Source: Eumeta japonica (Eukaryota > Arthropoda > Insecta > Lepidoptera > Psychidae). Taken from it: 64,000 nucleotides of DNA. Position numbers and translations under genes: made by a program. The stretch is taken from the NCBI GenBank assembly GCA_005406025.1, contig BGZK01002069.1, positions 1-64,000 of the forward strand, in the 5' to 3' direction. Below the pieces are notes generated by a model. It had not been told where the DNA came from. It searched no databases and was given only the letters and a program-made list of their open reading frames with translations. Shown here piece by piece: positions 22,831-37,800 of the stretch; position 1 is the first letter of the stretch, and each line of letters starts with the position of its first letter.

Positions 22831-25800
22831 GTAAAGAAAACGACATACGCCGTACTATGTTTCACCAGCAAATGAGAATGTAGTCGCATGCTTTCATTCT
22901 CATTTCTGTACGTCACTTATTTCTAAATTCCGTTCCCGTGCACAAAACACCGTAGTTCCATTCGCCTCGGTTCTTACATCCGCTTTTCACCTCACCCTCC
23001 TGTTAATCACACCCCAGCCGCGGGTTGGTATTCATATAAAGAACACAATTTACATAAATCACGAATGTTGTTGTAAGAGGTGTACAAATGCCATATAGAA
23101 TAACAGGAAATACAGTTTAATGTATAATAGGAAAACATGAAGATATCGAATATAAAAAATTAATGTAGTTGCTTTTGTGTACTACTTTTTTTTATTATAA
23201 TATTTTAAAATAGCACATCATGAACAAAAACGCGCACTCGAATAATGGGAATAATGTTTAAGCCGACTGTCAGTTTGTTTGGCTGCCTGTGACAGAAGTT
23301 ATATTGCATTTTTTAAATATTTGTGCCATGTGGGTGAATTTCGACTATTATACAACACATACTTCCATCACTAACGTAGTTAAAATCACTCTCACATCTG
23401 TATTTTACTTTATTAATTTACACGAGTTATGCACAAAAATCTTTTATTTATACGAACTGTAACGCTAGGATTAGAATGCATTAGTTTTGAACAATTTTAA
23501 TTTAAAAAAAAAGTTATCATTGATTTTCATTTGAACCAATCAAAAATATTACCATCGCTATATATTTATTTATTTTCAGTGAGAATAAAGACAAATTTAC
23601 TTGTGTCATAGACGTGGTACTGGATTGATTTTAACAAATTGTTATTATTTTGTTTAAGAAAAACCCTAGCTTGCCATGGACTAACCCTCCCGGCGCGTGG
23701 TACACGAAAGAAAGCAAGAGACAGAAAAAAGTCTTTGTTGAGGCAAGTTATCACATACCATTCAGGTCACAAAATCGAATAAAACCAAAGTTTTGTTGAA
23801 TTTTCGAAGAAGCTATACAATCATTGATCAAAATAATACTAAAACTTAACTAATATGTAATATTGAAAATTGAAAATCAAAGAACATGTGAGCCTTAAAA
23901 ACATCACTGTAGCAGATATAAATAGCCACTTTTTGGGGATTCAGAACGCCTAATCCATGTCGTTCCACATCTCAAACCCAGGAGCGGGAACAGCAGAAGT
24001 GTAGGTGCCGACATGCGCGGAAGGACGTGAGGGACTATCTGTCCACTTCCACCCTCCACGGCCTGCGGTACCTAGGCGATGGAAAGCTCACATGGTTTGA
24101 AAGGTAATATGTACCATTCAAGTACTAGAAATGTCTTGTTATGTCAGATTTTAAAACCTCACAGCTAAAACATATCCTCCTAAGATCTTTTTATTTCAGA
24201 TACAGGTACTCAGATTTGACACCCTCCACGCTGGCCTAGGGGGCCTCTTGGCGAATTTCTCGTATTTTCTTTTTCAAGAAACAATGCAAAATTGCACGAA
24301 CTGAGTTAAATTAAACATGTTTTTCCCTTAAAATGTGACTAAATCCTACACAATATTATTTATCGAGCTATTTCTGTGTGCATGCGACAAGCGGCTAAGC
24401 ATGGCTAAATCAGTGAGGCTGAAGAAGCAGATGGTTTTACCGAAAATCATATGGGCATGTTGGTTTCAGTAATTCCAACTCACTAATAAAAATTAAAAAA
24501 TAAAAATATATTTTTTTATAAATCCAACGCAATCGAGCATCGATTCACGTAATTACACTAAAATATGCATATCAAAAAATATCACGTGCGATTAGAAAGG
24601 GGGGTTCAAGCCAAATCTCACGAGATCGCACCAAGGTGAGGGGGGAGTCAAAAATCGCCATAATCGCCTCACGCAATCTACGGATGCCCTCCGATTCACC
24701 CGGATGCCGGCGCCGACGCGACGGCAACGTCCAGCGGCCCGACGTGACCTCCGAGGCACAAAGCGAGCGATTTAATTTGGCTTAAGTTAAAACCTTATCG
24801 ATCGATTCGCCCGTGGTCAGAATCGACCGCCGCCAATATTTGGTTACATTGCGACGCTGCGGCCTCCGTTTGTATAAGGCGGGACCTAGATGGTCAAAGT
24901 TCATGTCGAGACCCCCGAGTATCGAGAGATAAAAATATTTTAAACATTAATTTGTTTATTCCGCGTCACTAGAACGTAAAATAAACGACGTCTGTTTTGT
25001 TTTAACACACCGAAGTATCTTTTTCAATAACAAATCAGACATTTTTCACACTACGTGTATACGCTGAGAATGATTCTCATAGATAATTTTTTTAAACCTT
25101 GTTTAATAACTATATCAAACTTTAAAGTTGAATGTATTTATATTTTTTTTAATTCACAGATACAATTCAAAAAGAGTCTATTAAAGCATTCCATTAAATC
25201 TTTTTAAAGTGAATTATAAAGATAAATTTAGTAATCTAGATAAAACAGTAATCTAAATTTATCTCTAAATTTACATGACACGATTTTAACGTAAGCCAAT
25301 GGACTCCTCGCGTGATTTCACAATTTTCGTACGGAACTAACGCTCTTATACAGGACTACTTAGAAACTTAGGTGGCACCACAAAACGACAGTAGCGACGC
25401 GATGTGTATAAAAGAAGAAACTTGCCAGACCTATCACCCATAAGTTAAAAATACCGTTCCAAAGTAAATATTACAAAATTAGCTTAAATATCGTTTCATT
25501 TTAGTTAAATGTGATTAAAGTTATAAAATATCGATTTTGACCGATTAACAATAATCGACAGCGAGCTCAAAATACGTAGAAATACCAAAAACTTTTTAAT
25601 CAATTGCTATTGTACATTTTCAGAAATGACCTTTTTTTATTTTCCCAATATTACTGAATTCCCCTCTTTTGCAGCTTGACTTGAATAGAAACATCAAAAT
25701 TGCAATTTGTAAATGCATAAATAAGAAATTTGTCCAAAAAATGTAATTACATCTGTGCTATAACTTCTTATGTGAATTTAGCAGAAAGTGTTGAATCGAA

Positions 25801-28800
25801 AACTAGTCACAAAGGCATGTTAGTAATTATCGTTAACTTTTTATCTAAAATTCTTTGTATATATTTACTTTTCAAAATTTTTTTTAAATCCATGGGAACA
25901 CAAGCAAGAGTTGATTTTGAGATGTTTGTTGCTTATAAAATGAATGCTCCAAATTACTTTATTTTTAGGCAGAAAGTAGTTATTTGGATATATACTAAAA
26001 CAAAAAAATATTTGACGCTATAAATACGTTCATCAAAATGATTTCGATGAACGTATCTATATCTTATAGAAATGCAATACATTTTAATTAAATATTTTTT
26101 TAACTTTTCCATTGTTTGACACTCGACAAGACAGTTTTTTAACGATTATAACAAACGACAAAGTAAAAGTTTCGACTTTTTGACACCAGATGGAAAACGT
26201 TCACCACGCATATTTGCCATAAGCACAAATGGATACAGATCTTTCTGGCTGGCGGCCGTGGTCCTGTCCTTCTTCTGCGCGTCCTTCTTCATCCTGAACG
26301 TGTACAACAAGTGGAGTCAGTCGCCGATGATAGTCAGCATCAACCCCGAGAGCATGCCGTTGACAGCGCTACCGTTTCCCGCCATCACCGTCTGTAACGT
26401 CAACCAAGCCAAAAAGTCGGTCGCCGAAACGATCAAGGAGAAAACAAACGAGTGAGTGTAAGAAAAACGTCTACAGATAATATTAACTGCAAATAAATTT
26501 TAAAAATAACTACGACGAATTTATTTTAAGACGTTTTAACGGTAAAAGGAGCCACTGTACACCTCGGTTTTTTTTTTCAATTTTTTTTATGGACAGATTG
26601 TCAATATTTGAAATATAATATTATATTTCAAAACAATATTTGAAATATAATCCTCTTAATATTTTCAATAGTTGTTACTGGCATTTTATTACTTTTTTAG
26701 CATATAAGCAGAAATTTAATCACTTTGATTTTATTCTTTATTAGTTTTTGTTTGTTCTTTTTGTTCGCATTAATATTGTTTTTTATACAATTTATAATAC
26801 TATAATTAAAATATTTTTACATTTAAAATTTCAAAACCGTTCAAAATTTAAGGCGTACGTAGAGAGGTCCCATCTTCCGTCAAAACATCATATATGACAA
26901 GAGAAGCGCCATCTATAAGGACAATAATTGTATGTACTAAATGGCGTTATTTTACTTATCACTTAATTTTAATATTACACGTTATGCCATTAGCATGTTC
27001 CAAGATTTCGACACACGAGTTAACAACTCCCTGTCTCACACTCACTTCGGTGTCAGTCATTACGAAACATCATGCTAGTCTTATATTCGGTGCTCATACT
27101 TTTTTCTTATCTTTAACCATAATTTATGTTTTAAAACAGCCTTAACTTGCATTTCTAACTCTTAAAACATTTATGTGATAAACAGAGTTAATGGGAGATA
27201 CAGAAAATACTTAATGAGACACAGTATCCGTGCAGACATCCGAGGTTCGCTCCTGAATATTTCTCTTGGTCCCGCTAAGCTTCCACGACTTGACTGCTCC
27301 TTGTAACAGATGGTGAAACAGAATGTTCAGTAGCCATCAGTCTACGTGATAGAAACTTATCCCTAGTTGCCGCGTCTAATTCAAGGTCGCCACTCGAAAA
27401 TCTTTCTTTCCCAAAGGTTAGCGGCTTTACCAGCGATCGGGCCTACCTATTGCCATTTCAATTTACTGGTTCTGTAAACTATTTAGGTTAATCTGGTTCT
27501 TCTGAAGTCTTCCTCCTTTCGGATTTCATTTCACAGAGCCCCCTGAACATAACACTTTCTAACGCACTTTAAGTGTCCGTGACCTTACTTTATTGGTAAG
27601 GAACTTCGTCAGCTATCAGTATATAATCAGTGGCAACGCACATTGTTTAAAGATTTTGTCTTTAGACACTAGAATGTTGAATTCGAAACGCTGCATAATT
27701 TCCCAAGTACATAGCGTTTTGAATTCAACATATTAGTGTATCCAAGTTGAACTCTAAGTGTGACATCCTATCAAAATTAGATCTGCCTAACTAGACAGGT
27801 TTTCTGAACAATACGTCAATAACTTACATTGTTAAAACATAATCGCGGACTAGAGATGATACGAAAAAATGAAATCAGGTATAAAATTAGACAACACGAA
27901 TGTCATATGACTTAAAAAAAAATCTTTGCTATTTTTTTACATAATTTATAACGGGCAAACAAACATACGGGCAAACAAAACAAACAAACAAACAGAAAGT
28001 AGATGGTCATCACCGCCCGTAGACACCCGCAACCCCATAGGAGTTACTAGTGCATCGCCGGCCTTTTAAAAACCAGCACGCTCTTTTCTTGAAGACCCCT
28101 TTGGTGAAGCTCAATAGTGATAGCGCTGATGGTAAACCATTCCAAAGCCTCATCGTACGAGGGCAAAAACTTACAGTAGTAGAACGTCAGCCGTCAAGAT
28201 GATGCTAATGCTATTTTCGGTGAGCGAAACGATGACGGAAATTCGCGGCAGAAATGATATTCAATAGCTCTTCAGAGTTAGTACACGTGACAGAGCACGC
28301 ACACAAAATTCTTTGCAAAGCCGGGTCGAGCTGCCCAAATGCTACACGACTCAAATACGACGATTCGAAATGCACGACGTTGAATAAAATCTAGAAGCCA
28401 AAGTTAATAATGGGATGCCCCAGTCTGGAGGTGTCAGCCTAAAGGTCGGACCAGTGCCTTATAAAGTATTAGGCGACGATCCGGATTGAAGTATATTTAT
28501 GCTTTTTAAAAACTAGTTTTTTTTTGTTTCCTTGGATAATTTGCTAATCATAGTTTCACATATATTTTCTATATGAAACAATATTTAGGTTTGACAGTAA
28601 TTAAAGTTTTTAAGGATTTGCACCGTCTAATTCTTTACAGCTATTGCTCTCTATGTCAATCAAAATAGCTTTAATTATAATAAAAATACATCCAACAAAC
28701 CTAATTTATAAGCATTTACGAAAATTAACATTTTATGTAATTTCTTATGCGCCGTTAGTTCGAAAAACATATCAAGAGGTGTGTATTGTAATCGTACACA

Positions 28801-31800
28801 AATAAGAATAGACGCTGCAGATGCAAGTTGGTCGGGGACGAAATCATTGGATCCCACAATTTGTAGGAGCGTGAACGCGCAGTGGGACCGCAAACTGCTG
28901 CGAAGCCTGTGCAGCAGCGACAGCGAGACGACACTGTTCGAGAAAGGCGACGCGTCCCAAGTCAACTGGGAATATTTCCGAGCCTTCCTAATAAGGGTTA
29001 GCAAGATTTTTATGATATAAGACGATAAAGTTTCGATCTCGGTCGGTCGAATAAAATGAGTTAAAAATAAGCAGTTCGGCTTTGCTCATCAAAGTGGGAT
29101 GACCTCATTCACTCATCTCAATTCGGAGATAAATGATAATTATTCCGATTGATAACTTGGCAAATTCCATGAAAATTAGTTCGATATCGAGTTGAACGTT
29201 TCAAACAGTGTCCACTCTGGAATTAGTTAATGACCAAAAATCATTGGAAAACCACATTTATTTAATGTCGAACGACACATATTTACAAAACATATGGGTT
29301 CTGCTGTAAGAAACAATCCCGCTTAAAGCGGTACTGAGTCATAATGCTCATGCTGGCTGAATGTGTTGGAAACTCAAGTCATTTGAGATTCTGAGCCTTC
29401 TTTGACGTAACAAATGTTTTCACGATTCGGCACAAGCAATCAATTTTGTTTTAATTTATGCACAAGTTTGGTAAATATGTTATGGTAATTTATAATTGGT
29501 GGGAGTTAGTTTTAATTTTGTAGATTGCCTTCTTTCATCCTCTTTCATATGTGATTTATTTATATTATAATCGTGGTGGGGACCAAAACTATAAAATAAT
29601 ATTAGGCGGTTTTTCAACTTCCTTCTCTTTACTGTTAATTTTGCGTTTGTCAGGGTCTAACCACCATTTACTAATCCATAAACATAAATTGCAATGGAGA
29701 ACACGAGTATTTATGTCGGTGCGGATGAATGACGATTTATTACATAATTTTAACATGTTTATTATTAACAATTATTTAATAATAACATTATATACAATAT
29801 TAATAAAGACTGTACGGTCGGGGATAAAGTTCTTTCGTATTTTATAAGTAAAAACTTGCAGTAAAATCTCTTTGGTTGTGCCATTTATAATTGGCTAGTT
29901 TTGATACCTTTAAATAAATGACATTATGGTACTCTGACTCCTGGGTGAAATGTAACAGCAGATGCTGCTACTTCCCGTCTGCATTCTGTAAGAGTGTGAT
30001 AGCTCATCGATTGAACTGACCCATTATCGTTCTGCAACTCAATTTGCCAAAACATAGCTATAAATCTAAATTTGCTTCAGCGGCTCAGCTGAAAATACCG
30101 GCTAAACTGAAGACGAAAGTTACTTTTATATATACAATACTGATATGGATATATATGATTATTAAACTAAAACACATCGCTCATAAAGCAAACTCTAACG
30201 ATCTGCAAATAAAACCCAGGTGACCCAGCCGTGTTCCGAGATGCTGCAGTCGTGCGAGTGGAGGTTTGAATCCAGGCCGTGCTCGGCGCTCTTCAACGCC
30301 CAGCTCACGGACGAGGGGCTGTGCTGTACTTTCAACGCCGTCCACCGCGACTTCATGTTTAGGAACCCGTAAGTATTCTTCGACTGCATTCGATTCCCCG
30401 ATTCGAGAACCCCGACTTACGTTTGTCTGTCTATCTGCGTGACAAAAGAAACTCTGTTTTAAATGTGTCTCCCCTCTTATGGTCTGCATTTCTAGACAAT
30501 GCCCTATTATAAAATATTTTCATACCGATTCTTGTATTTCCAAAACGGTGTCTATCTTATTTCGACGTTTAATGGAAGTGTGAAACGCGTTACATATAAT
30601 AAAAAAACTTAAAATCGTTTTCTTTTTTTAATGAACTTCCTTTTACAGACGTTTAGAATTTATGGTATTAGTCAATGAAGTCGAGAAAATTAGCTGATAA
30701 CCTGGTTGATAATCTCGTGCTCACGCTATATGGAATATGTCCTCAAAAGCCTTAAATAAGAACATGTTGGAATAAGTAAAACTATGTGTTCTACATAGTT
30801 TTACTTATTCCAACTAAATAATCTTTTTTTAGATTTTCATAGGGAAGATCGATGATCCAGAGCAGTAGAAAGTAATATAATTTATTTATAGATGTCCTAC
30901 AAATGAATGTACCCCAGTACTTCATGTATACCGCAAATAATAAAGGCTTCGTAATTTAAACTATAGAGAAGAAAATTCGTTGATGTAAACGGTTTTTTTA
31001 TTTTCTTTTTTGGTTTCTTTTTATTTCTAAACTACAATATCTAACAAATTCATTTGATTTAGATTTGCTTTGCGTAATTCGACGCAGTTTTTCAAGCAAA
31101 GAAAATTTACCGTCTCTAAACATCAACTCAAGAACAACTTTATTTTATTTACAATTATTAAAAAATATATTCTTTTTTTGCGAAGATATCTCTCGAACAA
31201 ACCCACCGATTTTGGTACTGCGTGTAACGGGTAGAAGTTGTTTTTTAAGCAGAATAGTTCGTTAGATTTTGGAACATATAAGAAAATTACTTTGTAAGAT
31301 TTTGAAACTTATCAGTAGAGTGGTTAAAGAAATACTTTACAATATTTCTTGAAAAGTCGACCCATTTTCGTGCAATTTAAGACAATCGATGCATCTGTTT
31401 GGAAAAAAAGGTGATTAGATTTTAGTATTCATCATCTGTGGAATAGTCTAAAACTTATTTAAAAAAAAAGGTTTTTCTAAAAATTTTATTTTTATGTTTT
31501 GTCAAAATTTACCTAGTAAAATCCACTCAAATTTTCAAGAAATCTAAATCAATTTGACCTCTTTTGGAAGCTGTAAACCGCATTTCAATCGGTTAATCTG
31601 TTCAAAACTTAAGAAAGGCTTACACACACACACAGGCACACAAACATACAGGCAAACAAACGCACACGCACACACAGAAAAACACATTCAGACATACAAG
31701 CATCACTTGGAAAAATGTTAAAATGAATTCCTATAACTCTAAAACGCCAAAATCTGATGAAAACTCAAATTTCGAAAATCGGACTGAGAACAGTTACAGA

Positions 31801-34800
31801 ACAGTCCCAATTTATGAAAATTTTTCAATCTTCACAGCAGGAAGTTCAAAATGCTGGTAAATCTTAAAAAGGCTAATAATGAAACAATTCTTTTCAAAAT
31901 CTCTTTTGTCTTTCTGTTCGGTTGCACGCGTAAAACGCTAAGTCCGCTACATAAAATAAAATGAATATTTCCCAATTGCATTGCTTACAGTCTTACTTGA
32001 AGAATTGTGAATGCTTTAATGAGATATATCGTAATACAGAGTTTGCTGCAATTTATTAAGAACTTGATTTCATAAAGTGATTTATAGTCCAATTATAGAA
32101 ACTATTTGAAATGAACGGACACTGCCTTTATTATCTGTCTTACTAACAGACGGACTATTACATCTATTATATCTAAATAATATTGTAACTAAATTACATT
32201 AAAATTTGAAATGAAATAAATATTTCTGTAGCATTGACAGCCCTGGACAAAAATTTTGAGTTCACTCATGCCAACGACGGTCAGACGGTATGGCCAGCGC
32301 ATATATTTGTACAGTATGGCCAAAAAACTAGTAAATGGCCAACGTATATTAAAATACACCTATTGTAAACGTATGTGCGTTTTATTACTAAATTTAATTC
32401 CAATTTGCTACATATTTTACTTTTACCAATAATTATTGATTCAAACAAAGTAACTGCGCCCGTCCACATAATTCAATAAACAAAACACTAATCAAAATTG
32501 ATCCTTGACGTTCAATTTTAATTTTAATAATACCAATGTTGTAAAACGCTCAGCGTATATACAATTAAAACGATTTTCCTTGCGTCTGATCGTCAGCTGA
32601 AAATTCTGAACTTGGCTATGAGACTTGGCCGTTTGACGCGGAATCGCTTGTACACGGTTTTGGGCTATTTATTTTTTGGATTCCATACATAACAACACTC
32701 GTTTAATAATGTTTAGATAATTATATATTCGACCAAGGACAGGAGAATGAATATCTGTATAATAATATAATTACCTTAAAGTACGTTACTTCACGCACGT
32801 GACGTGTGATCATGGGGCGGTTTTTGGGTTCGCTTCACAGAAACGAGGTGTCGGACCTCAACATAAGCTACCCGTCCCAGCCGGTCAACTGGACGGCCGA
32901 GAACGGGTACCCGGAGGACTCGCCCGTCGAGGCGTTCCCTTGGCGGCCGGCCGGTGAGTATTTGCATGGAGAACTGTTCAGTGATATTTAGCAATGTTTA
33001 ATTCGGGTTACAACACTCAACGGGTTTTAGTGAAAGTTATTTTAGCATATGCGGAAATCCGCCTTGTCGGTAAACGGCGGAAAATAGTACCGTCATTAAT
33101 GGAATTTATTGAGGAACTTCCAAGAATAAAATATAGACAACTTAAGTCCGTCATTCGCACTGCACTAGAACTAACAATGCAGACATAATCGTAATATAAC
33201 ACAACTTGCTAATAGGTAACAAATCTAATATACCTAAATATAACTAAGCAATACGCGGAATCGAAGTTATTGTTTACAAATATTGTCAATGTCCGCTTCG
33301 CTTTATAACCATATTATTTAAACCTAGTAGATGGTGAAACAAAGCCAGTAATTATAAGAAACAACAACCTACAAATCAATACTATATTGTTATTATCAAA
33401 ATAGCTAATGTGGGGACTTTTGTGGATTTTTTTCAAAGTATAGACTAATTCAAATTCAAGATATCATTATTTTGGAAGTTATAACACTTGAAATCGTTAT
33501 AACATTTAAAAAATTAGGTTTTTATAAGTATTACCACTTTTTTTTAAATTAACACTCGTTCGTAAGGTAGCTATCCCTCAAAAATAACGAGCAAGAAGCT
33601 TGAGGGTAGCCTTTTTCGAACCAAAAATATATAGAAACACAATAACATATGACTATTGCAAGAAAAACAAACCTGTAGAACGACGAGTTTGTTATGTTCA
33701 TTTATCTTCTAAATATTCAGAAATTGATTAAATATCTTTTTTTGTAAAGTGTTTGGTTAATAAAGCCTTAAAATTTGTATAAGGGTTAACTTTGTACATA
33801 CTGATGAATCTTATTGAACATAGAGCCTTCTAAACGAATTCGCGATTTTATGCAGTCGAGTAACATATAACATAGTTTATTTTTATTCCTAGTATTGAAA
33901 TGATATCTATTAGTTTATATTTAAAATATCACTTTAATTAAAAAAAAAACCCAAATTTTTTTTCTCATGTATATTAAAGTTGATTGAATAAAAAAACTTT
34001 CTTAAATAACGAATATTATTTTTCACACATCGATGCTTCTTCTAATCATAATTCAATTTTCAATTCATTTTACTGAATACGTCACGGACAACGTGAAAAA
34101 CTAAAATTGTCTTGCGTGAAAAATGAGAAACGGTCAACCAGACGAACTTCTAGGCCTGTCAACGTCAAGCTATAATTTTTACATCTCTTCTAAATGTTGT
34201 TTATTTAACTTACACGTGGAATCACATTTGATGTTTTATTTCCCGTTTCATCTAACTCATTTGGATGCCTTTGCCCGCAACCATTTTGATTAGAAGTATA
34301 TCTGATTTATCGAGTGAGATACGCCCTTATTAGTTTGTGAACTTTAGCCACGGTTTGAAAAGAAATACGTTTTTCATATTTCAAAATTGCATTCGGGCAA
34401 TCTATCTTTGACATACGATTAATTTCACAATCACAAAAGGTACGATATTTGCCAGCTAATTCCATATGAAGGTGTTGCATTGATCAATTTCCAATAATTT
34501 AGTGACAAAGCTATCTCAATCGATGACTCTCGCTGACCAGGGACGGGCGTGCGCCAAGGGCTGACCCTGGTTTTGGATGCGGCCGTCGACGAGTACTACT
34601 GCGCCACCACGAGCAGCGTCGGTTTCAAGGTCGTAAACCTTATATAGGTTTAAATTAATGCACCAATGAATTTTTAACTAAAAACAAATTAAGCTACTCG
34701 TAACTTAGTTGGAAAGTTAACTCAAATACTTATGGTCGGAGTTTATTAACTTGCAATAAAAAGTTAATGAAAATATTACATAAGATGGAAATGCGATCTA

Positions 34801-37800
34801 AGTTTTGTTGAATTGTTTTTCATTTGTACTCAAGGTCTCGCATTAACGTTACGTGCCGTATTATGTGCTAGAATATTGAATCATAATTTTTTATTAACAA
34901 TACTGTATTTTATGAAACCCAACGAAATAAATACGACATCGACAACGACAGCCGGTGTATTACTACACACATTAATTACAAAGTATAAACATCGATAAAT
35001 TCGAAGCAGTGTTGCATATCTTGTCGAGATTACACTCAAGTAACTCGCTTTCCACGGCGGATGAAGTGCGTGGATCGCAGCCAGATGGATCCATAGATTC
35101 TTGTCGCCTATCGCGCCAGAGTGCGACGTTTGGACGTTGTATTTGTACAATCGTTTGCGCGATGACGCGACCGCGGGACATAGCAGTTGAGGGAGACCGT
35201 CGCTCGCGGAAATGCGGTCTGTCCGGTAAACGTCTTGCAGCGACCTAGTTATGCGCACTACGAGCTCATCATTGTCAAACGCCGAAATAGTATCCGATTG
35301 AGACCCAACACGACGGACCACGACTTCATACGGCTTTTCATAGCTATAAATCTAAACATCTCATAATTCGCATACACAGTACTGGGGGTACGTTTACCTT
35401 AAGAGTTTAAGTTTAACAAAAAGCACTATAATTATTTACACGAGCGAGTGGTCCGGTGGCGCTGTCCGCCACGATCACCCCAATCGCCATCCATTTGAGA
35501 CACAAATGAAATGTCCACGATCATATCAACTTACTCCCGTTCAGCGCACTCCCTTTTCGGTCACCCAATTCCCCCCTCTCCATCAGATATCTTATTCCTA
35601 ACCAAGAGACCGGCAACCTACCTAATACTCCTCTATAGGGTTGCGAGTGTCCATGGACGGGGTTTGCCCCTCTAGAATGCTATACAAAAATATTTAAGAA
35701 TGTAAATAGCCGAGTAAAAACGAAATTAAAACTAAACTGAAAAAAGTGAAAAACCGTTACAGAAAATCCTATAGATTTTGATAAGTTTGATTGTTCCGTT
35801 TACTTACATTGTTTAGATGCGGTTTTAAAAAAGTTATACCAGTGACGGATTTTTTACAAATGCTGAGTCGTTTGAAAATAGAGACACAAAAAAATAATAT
35901 TTGGCCTCTCGTCGCGAATGCTAGAAATTATAAAAACGGAGTTTCAATTTTAAACAGCACCCCGCCTCGACACCGATTGCCATATTATTTGTAATGATAC
36001 GCCCTAGTTTTCGTCACCCACGACCGAATCCATTCCGATAAATAAACTTGTTTTCAACTTTCAATGAGCATGCAAATACCTCGAATTTAATAAAAATGAT
36101 ATTATTCTCCTGCCGTTCACCAGATCCACATGCACAACCCGACGGAAACGCCGAAGATATCGGAGTTCGGCGACCTGTACCCGCCGGGCATCGAGACGCG
36201 CGTCGCCATCATCCCCAAGATCTACGACGCCAACCCGCAGCTCGTCTCCATCGACGTCAGCAAACGCCACTGCGTGTTCTCCAGCGAGAGGTCCCTGGTC
36301 TTCTTCAGGTAGGAGTTGGTTTCTTTGAAGTGGCACGCAAAATGGGGTATAACAATTTTTTTTAAGAAAATTGTTAAGTGCGTCATGCTATACTAAAAGA
36401 ACGGATTTGTTATATGAAAGAAAACACTTTTTTTTATATTATTTTAAAATTTGTAGTTGAAGGAGATCTGAAGGAAAATATATGAAATATCGAAAATTCT
36501 CCCTTTTTACCGAAAGTACTTACGATGAAATTAAAGAAATTTCCAAATTAAATATAAGATTTGGCAGATAATGGTATGTATAATGCATTGTATGTATAAT
36601 GTATTATGTTTATAACTTATTGTATGTTTATCGTATAGTACGTATAACGTACAATATGTATAATGTATAGTATGTATAATGATAATATGTACAATGTATT
36701 ATGTATAATGTATAATGTATAGTATGTATAATGATAATATGTATAATGTATATTATGTATAATGTATAGTATGTATAATGTATGTATTATATATAGTATG
36801 CCCAATATGTCAAATTTTATATACCGTTAACGTTTGTAAATTGGGTATTTTTCTTTGGTGCGACCTGTCGTTACAAAACCTTTAATATTTGTTAGAAAAT
36901 AATCACGATACAGTATTATGTTCAGTCTAGAATTACATGTTTTCCTGCGAAGTGATCGAATTGAAATTTTGAAATTGACCATCAACGGTATGTTTTAATT
37001 GAAAACCCATTTCGGGCAACAGAGTCACTTACAACTTCTGAATAACTAAATAAAATAAAAAAATTAAAGAAATAATAAATTTGACATTTTCCTCGTCTTC
37101 AATGAGACACGAGATTAGTTTTGCTTGACTTCTATTTGAAATAAAAAAAAAATTGTTTATGGCACGGAAATGCAGTAACTGTCAAACTGAATAAAGATAG
37201 GTAGATATATAGTTTCGGTTTCTGATTCAGAACATACACGGAGAAGAACTGCCAGATGGAGTGCCAGTCGCGGCTGATGCTGGACGAGTGCAACTGCGTC
37301 CTGTATTACATGCCCAGTGAGCAGCGACACCTGCATACAATACATGTTTAGTCTTTTCATCCTTAGGGTTTCGTATCGAAAGAGCGTTAATGCACCTTTT
37401 ACGTGATCACTTCAAGAATGTGCATTTATATAAAAAAGAAATACAGAAGTTAGTCTAATATTAGTTTCGGAATACTTTAAAAAAATATTGTCGTCAGAAG
37501 GTAGTTCAATGTTTTTAGAAAAAAATAGATGCTTTTCGGTTAATTAGATAAAGACAGTGTAGTTGCTATTAATTATAACCATTTTGTCTGTCATACAGCT
37601 GTGTGATAAACAGGCATTTAAGCAAATGGGCATAAATTTCCTCTAGAAAGATGTCATTAAACGAAATGGGGAAAAACGTGTTTGAAACGGCACGTCTTGG
37701 GTGGTTTTCAGACAATGTTTTCATAGCATGTAAGTTTCCTAACTACATGCACTTTATAATTGATATTCCATTTTTAATACATACATTTTTATATCCATTC

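Noticed and set aside
26180..26238. Extended start of ppk exon 3 at 26190
   Set aside because: The acceptor at 26189 gives the wrong phase with exon 2, while 26238 gives Arg and joins WFER directly to TM1.
34881..35321. 146-aa antisense frame resembling retrotransposon polyprotein
   Set aside because: Some residues (PYEVVVRRVG upstream of it) recall an integrase C-terminus, but no conserved order could be followed, so it was not called.
36617..36805. Antisense Tyr/Ile/His-rich open frame
   Set aside because: It is a translation of the AT-rich minisatellite and has no complexity or start context.
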